The notes: a model not told the origin generated them from the sequence alone. Counted from the stretch's first letter, positions 25,261-37,631 are shown. The stretch: 64,000 nt of DNA from Atherinomorus stipes (GCA_023101725.1 JALJCO010001289.1:1-64000); one strand, 5' to 3'. Numbers and translations are program-made.

Positions 25261-25462
25261 CAGGCTTTCTGATTTGGATCTCACATGCAGCCACTTCCAT
25301 ATTAGCTGCATTATCAACTGACATGGCCACAACTTTTGTCCTGACACCAAACTCTACAAGCACTTCTATCTGTTGAGGTACGACTGGACCACTCTGTGAT
25401 TTATAAATGGGGTTGAAAGTACTTTCTGTTTTAACTGACCTTCATTCACATAGTGAAGTGTG

Positions 25463-25503
25463 ACAGGTAGGATCACAAAGGATCACTTTGTGATCCTACC
25501 TGT
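25463..25503. repeat. Perfect 18-bp inverted repeat with 5-nt loop
   Basis: Arm ACAGGTAGGATCACAAAG (25463-25480), loop GATCA, then its exact reverse complement (25486-25503). The stem has no mismatch and the next outer pair fails. Confidence 0.95.
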
Positions 25504-25889
25504 TTACCCATCAATAGTTATGGTTATTTTTGACACCTTAGCAAGCTCAGCTGTTAAATTTTTCTTCTGAACTTCATACCAAGCTAGTAAGAGGATGCCT
25601 GACAACACTTCTCTAAGGACTCTTGCCATCTCCCTAACTATCATCATTACGGAAAAAGCAATACAAAATTAGCAAACATCTGATTAACAGGAGAGCAGCT
25701 AGTGTTCATGCTGACTTCAAGTTGCCTGCCTAAACCACTTGGATGCGACAGTAGCAAAAGGCTGGAGATCCTTCACAATAAACTTTGCGACGGCCCTGTG
25801 GAATTCCTCCGTTTTCTCTGGCATCATCTTTTGTCGTTTTGCAATAGTGAATTGGGTTGTCTGCATGCTGCATCCTTGACCTGTTCGTG

Positions 25890-28225
25890 GGCCAGATAAG
25901 GATAATAATCGTTCATTTGTGGGAACTAGAACCAAAATTGGCACACATACTCCTTAGGGATTGCTTTTTGACAAAAACCCATTAGTCACCTAAAAATTCA
26001 TGATGGCGGCCATTTTTCAAGATGGATGCCATTAAATACTCAACAATACTGCATTTTGCAATAAAATTGGATAGACTTGTCCTATTTTAATGATACTGGT
26101 GTCAAATTATACATTTTTCACTATGTAGAATCTGAATTTGGACCCATGGACTTACTCACAGGTTTCCCTGTCATACATATCAGTGCTGTCTAATTAGTCC
26201 TGCATCAGTTAGCTAGTGTAGATTACATGTAGTAATAGCGCTGTGGGATTACTCTTTGTCTGTCTCTACCTTTTGACCTTTTCGGCTTGGGAAACCCTGC
26301 AAGGAGTGCAAGACTCCCGCCAACATAGCACTAGGGGTCATGGAGACATGCTAACTGCAACACTACGATAAGGTGATGATCCCATCAAGGCAGGTTTTCT
26401 TTTTTTTTTTTTTTTTTTTGGGGGGGGGGGGGGGCTTTTCCTTTTTGAAACTTTTTGTCTTTTACTTTTATATTTTTTTTTGCACATGTAGGCAGGAGGC
26501 CTATACTTGTTTTTTACTCATTTGCCATTGTCTTGCTGCCTGGATAAGTAGGCCTATAGACCCTTATCACGTGTCGTTGCAACCTTCAAGACAAATCTTA
26601 TGCAAGTAAACACACAATTGGTAGTTTGAAGATTTTAATTTTTTTAAGTTTTCATTTATTTTCTTCAGTGTGTCATTTATTTCCCTGCACTTGAGTTATT
26701 GCCCCGATCAACTGACATATGTCTACCTGTCTTTCCAGCACCTCTGCAGCTGCTGATCTTTGAGGCGCCGAATGGGGGAGGGACACATGCTCGTTCCCGG
26801 TGCCTTGGCTCTGCAGGACCGCTCTGGGCCATACTGCTAGTGCCTGGCTCTGAAACATTAAATTACAATAAAAATGTTAACCCTTGCAACTTGTCAACTT
26901 TTCGGCAGTTAAAGAATGCAGGAAAAAATGGGGTTTACCATTCTCCTCTGGATCTGACACAAGGGCTTCGGTGTCTCCTCCACCTGAGATTCCGGATAGG
27001 GACTCAGACCCGATTAAGCCCGCTATCATCTCCTCTGTACCAGTCATAGGCAGGCTGGGATCTGCCTGGCCTCCCGACTGCGCCCTGCTGCGCCTCAGTG
27101 CTGCAACATGCTTTTTGGTGGAGAGTTTTAAGTCAGAACACCTCTTCTTTACCTGACAGTAAAGAATTGACTTATAAGACATGGGCTATGCAGATGAAAA
27201 GTGTCCACGGTACTTTAATTTATTCATACCACAGGAAGAGTCTGTTCAACAACAGGATGAATATTGACAGCTTATGATTTTTTTCCATACAGCAGTTTTG
27301 TGCACTTTAATGCCAATTTTCAGGCTGCCAAAAAACACATCTTTATTATCTTACCTCGCTTGCCTCTTTATTCCACCTCTATCTCTAAGAAATTCCTCTT
27401 TTTCGCAATACCTCATCTCTCCATGGTTCAGTGTTGCTGGGGGAAGCCTCAGATAAATGAATATTTAAGGGGGTAATGTGGGCGTGGGATTTAAATAAAG
27501 ATGGATTTTAGCCGTGGTATTTATAAGACTATTTTGTTTGTACGATGGGATTGGTTGGATGGGATTGGTCGATTGAACGTTTTAATAAATCACTAAAGGA
27601 CCAATTGGTCTAATCTTTTTAACATCAAATGGTCATAATTTATTTCATCGCTGGTTATAGAGAGGGAGGTGTTCTGTTTATTTTTTATATTGTAGGTATT
27701 TTTATTTTGAGGGGGATGGAAATTTCTTAAAATTCTTTAACTTCAGCGGGGGGGCGCTGAAGAATTGCAACAAGATTAAAGTGAAGGTGTGGGTGTATCT
27801 CACGGTTGAGTTGTACCAGGAATGAAGAGGGGGATGGGTTGATTTGGAAGTGGAGCTCCCATCAAGTAGTGGGTGTGTTTGCAGGAACTTCAAGTCAAGT
27901 CCTTCTATGAACCTCTAATTTAGCATAATAATAGGATTCTGGGACTGATATAATGGTACAGGGAAGCCTGTATTTAAGTCCATGGGTCCAAATTCAGTTT
28001 CTACATAGTGAAAAATGTATGATTTGATACCAGTACTTCAAATAGGATAAGTCTTCACAATTTTATTGTAAAATGCAATATTACTGTATATTCAATGGCG
28101 TCCATCTTGGAAAATGGCCGCCATCATGAATTTTTAAGTGGCTAACTGGTTTTATCAGAAGCGCAATCCCCAAGGAGTATGTGTGCCAATGTTGGTGCTT
28201 GTTTCCACAAATGAACGCTTCTCCT
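25890..28225. mobile_element. 2.3-kb element with about 270-bp inverted termini
   Basis: The left arm at about 25905-26175 and right arm at about 27955-28225 match in inverted orientation with scattered changes. Shared blocks are CGTTCATTTGTGG, CACACATACTCCTT, CATGATGGCGGCCAT, ACATTTTTCACTATGTAGAA and GGACCCATGGACTTA. No target duplication could be fixed. The interior carries a decayed minus-strand Myb/SANT-like gene of the kind found in PIF/Harbinger elements, and a T-run/G-run junction at about 26399-26434. Confidence 0.7.
26920..27420 (-). pseudogene. Harbinger-type Myb/SANT-like DNA-binding gene, decayed
   Basis: PIF/Harbinger transposons encode, besides a DDE transposase, a Myb/SANT-like protein that binds the element ends. 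On the minus strand an exon near 27415-27253 contains FGSLKIGIKVHKTAVWKKI, matching the family's FGSL-tG-hK-aaWk signature. After a presumed intron ending TGTCAG (27153-27158) the second exon, 27152 to about 26930, reads VKKRCSDLK, then KKHVAALR, and later MTGTEEMIAGLIG and LSGISGGGDTEA, the typical later part. In-frame stops and a shift in the first exon mark it as dead. Its own transposase was not found. Confidence 0.6.
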
Positions 28226-28704
28226 GTAATCTGCAGTTACCTGCCCCACTATGTGGTGGTGGCTGTTGCTTGCCTCAAACCACCGACAGAATTAATGTAA
28301 CCTGAATCAGCAGTGCTAAAAAATAATGTTGTCTCCTCCTGAGTCAATGACTACAAACGTGACAAATAATAGTCTTACCGTGGCTTGACGATGTCAAAGC
28401 AGACAAGAAATGGTCAAAAATGTCACTCTCCCTGTTTTATGGAATGAGTGCGCTGCAAGTGCTTCTTTGGACAAAACTTGTCCCAGGCAAATGTTGCATC
28501 GTGATGAATCTTTGTTATCTTTGATAAAGTGGGCCCATGCTTTACTGTAGATTGCTTAGACCTTACTGTGGAAATGGTCTATCAGAGCGCTGCGCCATCA
28601 CCAATTGACAACAGTAGTGTTGTAATGATATGACGGTGTGGGGATTTGGGGACGTGTAGGTAGACATTCAAAAAGTACCAGTGATGGCCTGATTTTTCCA
28701 AAAT
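28226..28704. other. Unclassified spacer
   Basis: No recognisable feature between the long-inverted-repeat element and the next repeat end. Confidence 0.4.
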
Positions 28705-29424
28705 CTTAAAGGCAGGGTAGGGGATCCGGAAAAAACAGTTCAAACAAGCATTTTAAAAAGATACACCTGCCCGAAGCCACCCCTCTAGCGCACAGGAATG
28801 TGCACCCCTGATAGTTCACGAACGGGATAGAAGACAGCTGAAACAGCTGAATTGCTAGCTTGCTAGCTAACTAGTAAACAGCTGATTTATTGCGTTTCTG
28901 AACGTGGTAAGATCACTTCCCTCCAACTCCTTCGGCAGTGTCAAACATCCACTCTGCAAACGACAATGCCTCCATGACTTAATCCAAATCGTTTTTTGTT
29001 GTTTTTTTCAGGTGGATTTTAAGACCAAACAGCTGCATAGGTAACAGCAGCAAACAGCCTTGTGTACAGTGTGAGACGCTCATGAAGCGGTGCAAGCTGG
29101 GATTGGAGGCTGGGCGAGGGAGAGACAAACAGCAGACAAGTTTGATGTGCATATCATCATTCAACTGATAAGAATGGGCCATTCAAGACTCCTGTCCGTT
29201 CCACAGGTGACTCAACTTTTTTATTTTTGTGTCAGAGCATTTAATTAAATTACTGCAGTCAGGGTGTGAAAAAGATTTTAGGGGGGGGGGGGGGGGTGTT
29301 GGCTTTAAGCAATACATGTATAGTAAAAAATGCTCCTGGAAAACAACCTCCATCCTACGTTTTACGGTACTAGGGTACTGTTAAGGTACCAAACAATACC
29401 AGTACTCGGTATACATCCCTACGC
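28705..29424. mobile_element. Partial DNA-transposon ends
   Basis: CTTAAAGGCAGGGTAGGGGA at 28705 is a recurrent fish MITE terminus, and a sister left end, TTAAAGGCAGGGTGG, lies at 43601. At the other side GGTATACATCCCTA ends at about 29424, the form of a hAT right terminus. These probably belong to different elements. A 17-bp G run occurs at about 29281-29297. Confidence 0.4.
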
Positions 29425-30720
29425 AAGGGTTCACAAAAACAACCCAGATAACAACCAACCCATAAACAGTAATAACCTAAAATGGGTTACATTTCGTAAC
29501 CTAGAACATCGGTTTTGAAACAGCCCAGCATTTTTTTAGTGTGTGTTTCTCATTTAAATGTCTGATTTAGCTCAGGAATAAAGTAAGATTTTGATATTCT
29601 TTCTGTGATTCAAGTGATTGGTTTAAATCAGCATGTGATATCATCTCATATTGATAACTGGCTCTGATATCAAATCAATTCTTGTCTTGACAGAATTTGT
29701 GATACAGGCAAACATGAAATTGATAGGGTTAGGGAATTTATATCCTACAGTTATATATTGTATTCTGATCAAACTTATGATTTTGACCCCAAAGAACAAC
29801 AAACTTGATCGAGTAAAATATGTTATTTTACCATCAACATTCAACCCCCGATTGTATCTATTTGAAAAACTTTGAGTTAAGCAGGAATTCAGATTCAGTA
29901 CAGGAAGTATTTTGGCTGCAGCTGCAGGCTAAACAACAAAAACAGAAACCCATTTGATCCCCAGTTTTAGATATTTAAGAATGTGTTAGCCTCTCGGTGT
30001 CTTGATGTCACAGATGATGTTAGCTATTTACAGAGCAGAGCGTGGCTCCCCAAACAAGTAGAAAAGCTGCTTTCATGGTGATGGCTAACAGGCTCTACGC
30101 CCACTGCTCTCCATCATCCCCAATGTGGATTTCACACTTTCTTTGCACAACTCTGCTGTTTCTCTTTAGTTATTTGTGTCTACCTGCTTCTCACGATTAG
30201 TATGCATTTGGTTTAGCCTTCCTTTGTGACTTTTCACACTCCTCTTTCAGCTCAGCAAATTTCTTTTCATTGGTGTTACTATTTAAGAGACAAAGCATCA
30301 AGTTGTCATAGAACATTTCTTTCAATCAAATTATGCCCAACATGCACTAGATGAGAAGAGAAATATATACAAAAATTTGTGCATAAATTACACCCTGCAC
30401 AAGAAATTAATTTAACATTCAAAGAAGGAAAAAATATATGGAAAAAAACATTCTTTTCTGTTTTAATGTCAATATCACAATAGCATTGGAAAAAAATATT
30501 TCCAGCATTTATTTCATATTCTTACAAAATATGAATTTACAAAATAATAACTTTTTAAAATCCAAAAATTCAAAATAAAAGTTGATAATATTGTAATAAA
30601 TTAACATGAAACAGTAATGACATACCATTACTTTACTTTTAGCATTGCAAACTCAGAGTAGTAGAGATGGTTCAGGTAGAATACTTCCCTCCATTTAGGG
30701 GTGCTGAATTGCAGTAAAAC
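29425..30720. other. Unclassified AT-rich stretch
   Basis: AT-rich sequence with no coding evidence, ending in an A-run/T-run junction at about 30723-30756. Confidence 0.4.
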
Positions 30721-30888
30721 TGCAAAAAAAAAAATTTTTTTTTTTTTTTTTTTTTAGAAATCCACCCTTTCATCACCACAAAACCAGGGATAAACCTCCA
30801 TGAAACATGTCTGAAACCAGGTGCCAAGGCAGAGAGATTTCAAACCTCAACCCTCTGCATTGTGTAGGAACAGCGTAGCTGCACAATT

Positions 30889-32607
30889 GGGGATTATCAC
30901 GCTTACCGCAACTTCCCGGTATTTGGGAATTTCCTCTTCCGGGCCATTTTAACAACAGCCATTCCTGCTCTGTTATACTGTTTAAATCGGATAAACTCCA
31001 AACATACTTAAGTCACACTAAGGAAGAAGTGGATCAAAGTGATTGATTCGCTGCAGTGAAGGGCCGAACTTTTATAATAAAACAACACACTATTGTTTGT
31101 AGCTGGTGGGGCACAACACCGGCACTTCACAGCACGCTAGCATTGGCCAGCTAGCGTTTACTGACGTGCTTAAATATGTGTGTCTTAAAACACACAAACA
31201 TCTGAAAATGGGGTCTGAACCCCCCTGTTTCCAGTGGAACAACTGGGGACTGCCAAGAAAGAAGGACGCTTTCAGATGCTTGTGTGTTTTCAGCCGCACA
31301 AAGTTAGGCACGTCATCGAGCTGGCTAATGCTAGCCTGCTAACACGACTGTATAGGGCGCCGCTCTCTCCGCATATGGGACCTAAGAGCGAAATATGAAT
31401 GGAAGTAATGGGGAGAAAATATTTTTTTCAGTTTTGTGGATTCAGATATGTTGGTTGTGGATTTAAATGAAAATTTTTCGTGCAAAGAAAAATAAAATAC
31501 CGCGAAGATTTTAGATAATATAGGATTTACTTGGCCTTGTGTGGCTCGCCTCGCCGAAGTGTGACGTCGCCTGCGGCGGGCGGACCAGACTGGACATCAT
31601 CTACGGCGTGATGGAAAGACTCAAATTTCTGCTTAACGGTTTTATTGTTTGCTTGTTTGAAAATAAAGTAAGGGTGAGGCGGAGTAAATACACGGGCGTA
31701 TAGGCGCGACGAGGTCGTGCGACGAGAGCTGTAGTCCACACAGAGGCTTCAATAAATCTGAAATTATTAAAATTGCGTTTTTTTTTTTCTTGCACGAAAT
31801 TTTCATTTAAATCCATAACCAACATATCTGAACAGGAAGAGAACGACTGGACAGAAGATAATTATTTTCTCCCCATTGACTTCCATTCTATTTTTTCGTC
31901 TCTTAGGTCCCATGATGCGGAAGTAGAGGGGCGTGACTTCGGCTCCCTATAGACTGCCGGCTACAAACAAACGTGTGTTGTTTTATAGTAAAGTTCGGTC
32001 CCTCACCTCTGCAAATCGGTCATTTTGATCCACTTCTTCCTTAGCATCACTTCAGTCTGGAATGAAAACTTGGCATTGGCGTTCATCCGATTTACAAAGT
32101 TTAACAGAGTAGTAGTCGGCAGACTACTGTTAGCAGGCTAGCACTAGCCAGCTTGATGACATGCCTAACTTTGTACGGCTGAAAACACACAAGCATCTGA
32201 AAGTCTCCTTTCTTGGCAGTCCTCAGTTGTACCACTGGAAACGGGGGGGGGGGGGGGAGGGGGTACAGACCCGATTTTCAGATGTTTGTGTGTTTTAAGA
32301 CGCACAAAGTTAAGCACATCGGTAAACGCTAGCTGGCTAATGCTAGCATGCCGGTGTTGTGTCCCAATCGGCTAAACAAACATGCTACGTTGTTTTATTA
32401 TAAAGTTCGGCCCTTCACTCTTGAGAATCGCTTTGATCCACTTCTTCCTTAGTATCACTTCAGGCTGGAATCCGGGAAAATTTCAGTAGGGTTGGCGTTT
32501 ATTCACATTATCTACGAAGTAAAGCAGGGACATTGAACTGGGCCGGAAGTGGGCTCTCAAAGTGTTTCAAGCCGGAAGTTGGGAACACGGAAGCGTGATA
32601 ATCCCCC
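30889..32607. mobile_element. Inverted fold-back composite, copies 2 and 3
   Basis: Both outer ends carry the same terminus: GGGGATTATCACGCTTACCG at 30889 and, inverted, GCGTGATAATCCCC ending by 32607. From 30889 to about 32106 the sequence follows the whole copy-1 element (2140-2832) in reverse, with a separate 601-bp element inserted at 31351. From about 32107 to 32607 it follows the right two-thirds of copy 1 forward. The unit is thus a head-to-head inverted pair, one full and one partial. No coding was seen. Confidence 0.7.
31346..31956. mobile_element. 601-bp palindromic MITE inside the fold-back element
   Basis: The ends are TATAGGGCGCCGC at 31351 and CCCTATA ending at 31951, and the inner arms match for well over 100 bp (GGGACCTAAGAG, AATGGGGAGAAAATA, ATCAGATATGTTGGTTGTGG-like blocks inverted). 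GACTG stands on both sides (31346-31350 and 31952-31956). The same host position in copy 1 (about 2330-2350) has no insert, so this is a clear secondary insertion. Confidence 0.8.
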
Positions 32608-33560
32608 ATTGGAGGATATGACGTCAGTGTGACGAGCATGGCACCGATCACAACAACAACTAGAAAAGCCCTCGGAGAGCGCAGACCTCCACCAAGCAGC
32701 TGGACTCCCTTATTTTTGTGTATTCTGGATCATAGTATCCAGAATTTTTTTCTAGATCCGGATTAACTTTCGAAACATTATAGAACTCATTGAGATCCTT
32801 TTTTGTAATTTTGTACCAAACACTCGGGCCATTTGTATGGAGTTATATGGCAAAATTCCAAAAATTTGGCCTACTAGGGTGATGTTCATGTGAGACTGTT
32901 TAGCCGTTGGTAAGGAGGTTTGATGTTCACCATTGGGTGTCGGTCAAAACACACAGGACTCACTTGTACAGTTACAGTAACTGTCTTTACTGGTCACTCT
33001 TAATCACAACAGCACAGTAATGCAACAGATGACAGGCTTACAGGTGAGGAGTTCCAGGGCCAGTTAAGGTGAATGCCTGGATAGAAGTGAGTGTGGTCTA
33101 TAAACACAGAAATACCAAGCCATGAGGAACATTTGTCCGGCAAATAAACACATTCAAAGTATTAATTATTACTCATAAATCCCTTACAGTTATGACTAAA
33201 CATGCATGTGTTGAAGGCTAACAGTCACAGTAACTGGCATGTAACAGATCAGCTGGCTTAATAATATAAAAAGGCACATGGTGAATAGAGGAACACTTCA
33301 GAATGAACAAATCAGCTAAATAACATTAAAGGCTAAATAAACATCATGTTCAGGCAGAAATACAACTAGTTACTTACAATTTTTCACAGACGCACACAGT
33401 TCATCATATTCAACTGGCTAGAAGTCTGTCCAACAGTCTTCTGTCCTCATGCACACTGCTGCTCATATGTTACATTTCTGCGTCCTGATATCATGTGCTC
33501 AGTAGCGCAGCTGCACACTTCTGCCACAAGGGGCCACTCACACCTCATCAACATCCTTTC
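32608..33560. other. Unclassified, with a dispersed-repeat start
   Basis: A CGGAGAGCGCAGACCTCCACC block at about 32672 matches a known type of fish dispersed repeat by its wording, but an extent could not be set. The remainder, to 33560, is unremarkable. Confidence 0.35.
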
Positions 33561-33564
33561 CAAC

Positions 33565-33815
33565 ATGGCCGATCTCACAATGATAAAGAATCCTTCAAAA
33601 AATTCCTGGATCTAGAAGGTGATCCGGATCACCACCAAAGTTTAATGGGTTCGTCCTTGGGCTGAGGATCACGGCTGGTTAAAATTTCAGGTTAATCTGT
33701 CCAGTTTTTTTTCCATAAAGTTGCTGACGGACTGACGGACGGACAGACGGACTGACAGGCCGATGGACGGACAGACAAACCAACGCTACCGAAAACATTA
33801 CCTCCTTGGCGGCGG
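33565..33815. mobile_element. Right part of a GGAGGTAATG-type TIR element
   Basis: Closely matches 45609-45750 plus 49034-49098 (the host of the Merlin copy) over the AATGATAAAGAATCCTTCAA and GGTGATCCGGATCACCACC blocks. It ends in CTACCGAAAACATTACCTCC then TTGGCGG, the inverse of the CCAAGGAGGTAATG end. A GACGGACGGACAGACGGAC short-repeat stretch precedes the end. The left terminus is missing. Confidence 0.6.
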
Positions 33816-33903
33816 TCCTGGCCTTGGTCTGAATAATTCACAGCAACCTTTAAACTTTAGCATTATTGTTTATTAAATCTGTCTTTGCTGTTGGTGAAAT
33901 CCA

Positions 33904-34130
33904 GGGTGCTCTATGGTGATGCAGCCATGCAGATGCAGCCTCGTCTTCTGCAAGGATGAGGAAGACTGCACGGCCCAAGACTCGGGCCCCCAGCAGCCAC
34001 CCAGAGGCCCGGACCCCAGCCACCTCCCCAAAGGGACAGACGTGCATCCCCCCAGAGGGCGGCAGAGGGTGGCCACAAGCCCCCTGCAGTCTCAGGGCCC
34101 AGGCCCCAGACCACAGGTCTCCAGGTATCT
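33904..34130 (+). repeat. GC-rich dispersed repeat, copy B
   Basis: Matches copy A at 12963 block by block in the same orientation but without the long pyrimidine tract. It stops near the CCAGACCACAGG block. The Pro/Gly-rich frames seen on both strands are compositional. Confidence 0.6.
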
Positions 34131-34970
34131 CCGTATCACTCCGCCTCCTCTCCACGAGAGCACCATGTTTCATCAGATGAGGACCATAGAGAGTCATTGA
34201 CAAGGGAAGCACATGGTAACAAGCGTGCCCTCTGGTCCCACCCACCAAACCTCGGTCATAGTACACCAGTGCTAACAGTAGTGCTTACTAGTAGCGCCTG
34301 CTATTCTACGACAAGACTGAATTACGGTAAACGATCCTTTCACACAGTATTAAAGTACTTGGAGTCTGACTAAAAAGGGACCAAAAGTCACTGGGAATTT
34401 CATGCCAGTGGCACTTTAAAGATAACCTGCCAGCGAGTAGGTTATGTTCACAGAGTCTGTTTCCATTGTGATTGAATCAGAGTTTCAGATACCCCTCTTT
34501 TTGGAACAGGTGACTTGGAGTTTCCCTCATCTCAGGGTTATTATACTCAGAGTTCACCACATAATCTGCTTTCTGGAATACCCCCTCAATCTGACCTTGT
34601 GTTAGCTGATGTGCGTTGTTGTAATCCGGTCATTTCCTCTTTTTTTCATATTTTTGTATTTATGCTTACACATGGATTTAACTGAAACTACATCATGTTT
34701 TATGCATGTGTTCAAGTGTTCTTAAGGTTTGGTGCTTTGCTGCTGCAGCTGCTTCAATATTTGACACTGACAGCAAATGTAGCAAAGGATTGTTGGCTTT
34801 TGGCAAACTTTAGAGTTTACTGAAGACAACCAGAGTGGAGGTTGGAGAAAGTCTTTAGGAGCCCTGAGATTGCTTTTGCTGTGAATTGCCGGAATAAATT
34901 GATAGAACTAAATTAAGCTGAATTAGAGGCATGGCACCCGAGTTTATTACTACTTTAATACTTAAAGGTG
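34131..34970. other. Unclassified spacer
   Basis: No gene or element termini recognised. Confidence 0.4.
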
Positions 34971-35428
34971 ATAACTACAAATTTTTTATCAAAACAATAA
35001 AAAAATGTCCACAGAACATCCAAAAAGTATCAATTTTACCCCCGCTCCGCACCCCCAATTCTTATATCATATGAATAATTGTTTTATCAATTTTGACAGG
35101 TCTAAAAAATACATTTACATTGGATTAAGTGCCAATGTTGGAAATAGCATTAGCTCTGGAGTTGCTATTTCAATTGTTATGTGTAGAAATAGCATCTTGT
35201 GTTACATTTCTCAAATTCATGCCGACAAAAAATGAAGCAGGACGAGAGTAAAGGTAGCAAAGGGGCTCAAAAGCTACATGGAGGTTGCCACTTTCCTCCT
35301 GGACATGCAAGTTAAACATTTGCCAATTCTAATTAACAGTTAACATTGCTAATGCTAATGGGTAAGTGGGTGTTAGTGTGCCACTTGCTGGTGGGGAGGA
35401 ATTAAACTTGTCGCTATCACCTTTACAG
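34970..35428. mobile_element. TTTAAAGG-type MITE
   Basis: The ends are AAAGGTGATAACTACAAATT at 34974 and, on the other strand, AAAGGTGATAGCGACAAGTT ending at 35426. TA lies next to each end. The body is about 450 bp and non-coding. Confidence 0.75.
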
Positions 35429-35812
35429 TAATTAATTTAAAGAAAAGATGTGGCTGGGCTTCAAGTTATATTAAGCAAGAACACACATTTCCACCACATT
35501 TTTAGCTTTGATTACTTAATCAAAAAGGCAACCTCCTGCATTAATTTATGATGTCAAGTTCCTGACAAAACAGATGACATGAGAACAGCTCTTCTCACTG
35601 TCATATGATATAAAAGCGGCTGGCATCAACGTTGGGTGATAAAATTCCAGGTGCTGGAAATCCCATTCCAGTTAGCAGATTTATTGGGTGGGGCTGACTA
35701 ACTCATCAACAAACACATCAGGAGAAAAGATCCTACAACTTGTTTAACTTTAGCAGAGGTACTGCTACGCACACACTCATTCATTTTGTGCACATACAAG
35801 CACACACTGATA
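35429..35812. other. Unclassified spacer
   Basis: Short stretch without recognised features. Confidence 0.4.
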
Positions 35813-37208
35813 TTATAGACCAGGGGTCGGCAACCCAAAATGTTCAAAGAGCCATATTGGACCAAAAAAACGAAAAACAAATCTGTCTGGAGCCGCAAAA
35901 ATGTAAAAGTCTTAAATAAGCCGGTCGGCAACCTGTTTCAGCCAAACAGCCTTTTAGACCCGTTTCCTACAATAAAGAAAACACTGGAGCATCAACTGAC
36001 TTTTAACATTGATAATTAAATAAAACTTTAACGTTAAATGTGTTGCATTTAACATAAAAACGAGAAAACGAAATTACATTTCTGCATCCAGCAAAAACAT
36101 TTTAAACTAAAAAAAAAAAAAGAAAAGACGTCGGGTTGAAGGTCACTTTAAAAAAAAAAAAAAAAAATCTATTTTAGTTGTTGTATTTATGTAGGATGGA
36201 AAAAGACACAGCTTTAATAATCTACCAGCAGCAAACCAAACACGCTGTCTGTGCTTTTACTGGCGCGTGCAGTAAGCGGTCTACCCGAAAAATGAAATTA
36301 CTGTTTCACAAAATATGAACATAGCTACGCAAAATAATCTGGTCAGCAGTGAAAACAAATAAATCTGCCCACGCAGCGCTGAACATGCTCAGTGCATCAG
36401 ACACTTTTCTTCTCTATCGTCGGCCTACCTGGCTGGAGAAGTGATCAAAGCGCAGCATGACAGGGTCGGAGTGAACAAATAAGCTTTTGCTCGTTTATTA
36501 TTCACTTTAAATGCCAGAACTGCAGCAACAGCGCAACAGAGACGCTCCGCTCTGAGGCGTTCATGGGATAGTGCGCCAGGAGGAAAGTTCAGCGCTCCGC
36601 GGCACGTCCACACTCAGTGATATTCTTTGTTTGTAATTAATTCCGTTTTTAATGTTTAATTCCGTGATTGCTGATTCAATAGGGCTGTATCATGCTATGC
36701 TGCACAATAGCGGCACGTGAGCATGAAGTGCAGTTATTAACACTGATTGGCTGCGTAAAGGTTTGTGAGACGCATCGTAGCGTGCTGGACAGTTACTCGC
36801 TGTTTTACTGCAGGTACCTGCTTGTTACACCTGACACTCAATGGGCTGCTTTGCAAAATGGTAAAATATAAATTATGTCTTTATTTTAATAGTTGAGTTG
36901 GATTTTATTTCACGTGCTGCATTTGCAGTGCTCGGAGAACTCGGGAAAAGTGCGCAACTGTACATGAATCCCTCAGAGGGATCATCATAATACTCAAATT
37001 TAGAATAAGATAAGAAACTTTATTGTCTCTCAAGGGGACATTTGTCTTGGTCTTTTAGAATCACATTATTAAAGTGAACCAACCAAAATACAATACACTT
37101 TAGTAGAATAGTCATTAATTCATTTTCCAATGCCAGGGAGCCGCAACAGAGGGACTAAAGAGCCGCATGCGGCTCCGGAGCCGCGGGTTGCCGACCCCTG
37201 TTATAGAC
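35813..37208. mobile_element. Non-autonomous hAT element with 8-bp target duplication
   Basis: The ends are CAGGGGTCGGCAACCC at 35821 and GGGTTGCCGACCCCTG ending at 37200, perfect 16-bp inverted repeats of the hAT type. TTATAGAC flanks both ends (35813-35820 and 37201-37208), a perfect 8-bp duplication. Repeated GAGCCG words follow the left end and precede the right one. The 1380-bp body has no transposase. Confidence 0.93.
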
Positions 37209-37631
37209 AGACATAAGCACAATAAGGTGACAGAGAGACTCACTCATGCATAGAAAGTTAACCTGGTAGAGAAACATAAACCCACATACACACTGTCACA
37301 CATTATCACTTATAAGAAGGCAAATAGTAGACTTACATACACATGCACTCTGTTTAACAACCACACACACCTCCAGCCCCTCCCTCCCTCACACACACGA
37401 GCTGTAAGCTATCCCAAGTATTGAATGTAAGATTTAATTAAAGTCATCTCGTGAGGCTGATGTAACTACTATCACACACACAGACACACAGGTATGAGAC
37501 TAAATAAAGCAACATACAGACAAATTTAAACACACAATACACAACAATCTGAACTAAAGTATACAAAAGAATCTGAAACACACAAAGAAAGAGACATATC
37601 AGTGAAACTTCATTGCTAAAATTATTTTATG

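Noticed and set aside
24074..29424. A 5.3-kb hAT element between GAGGGATGTAACAATGC and GGTATACATCCCTA
   Set aside because: The two ends do not share subterminal sequence, no 8-bp duplication is visible, and unrelated complete elements lie between them.
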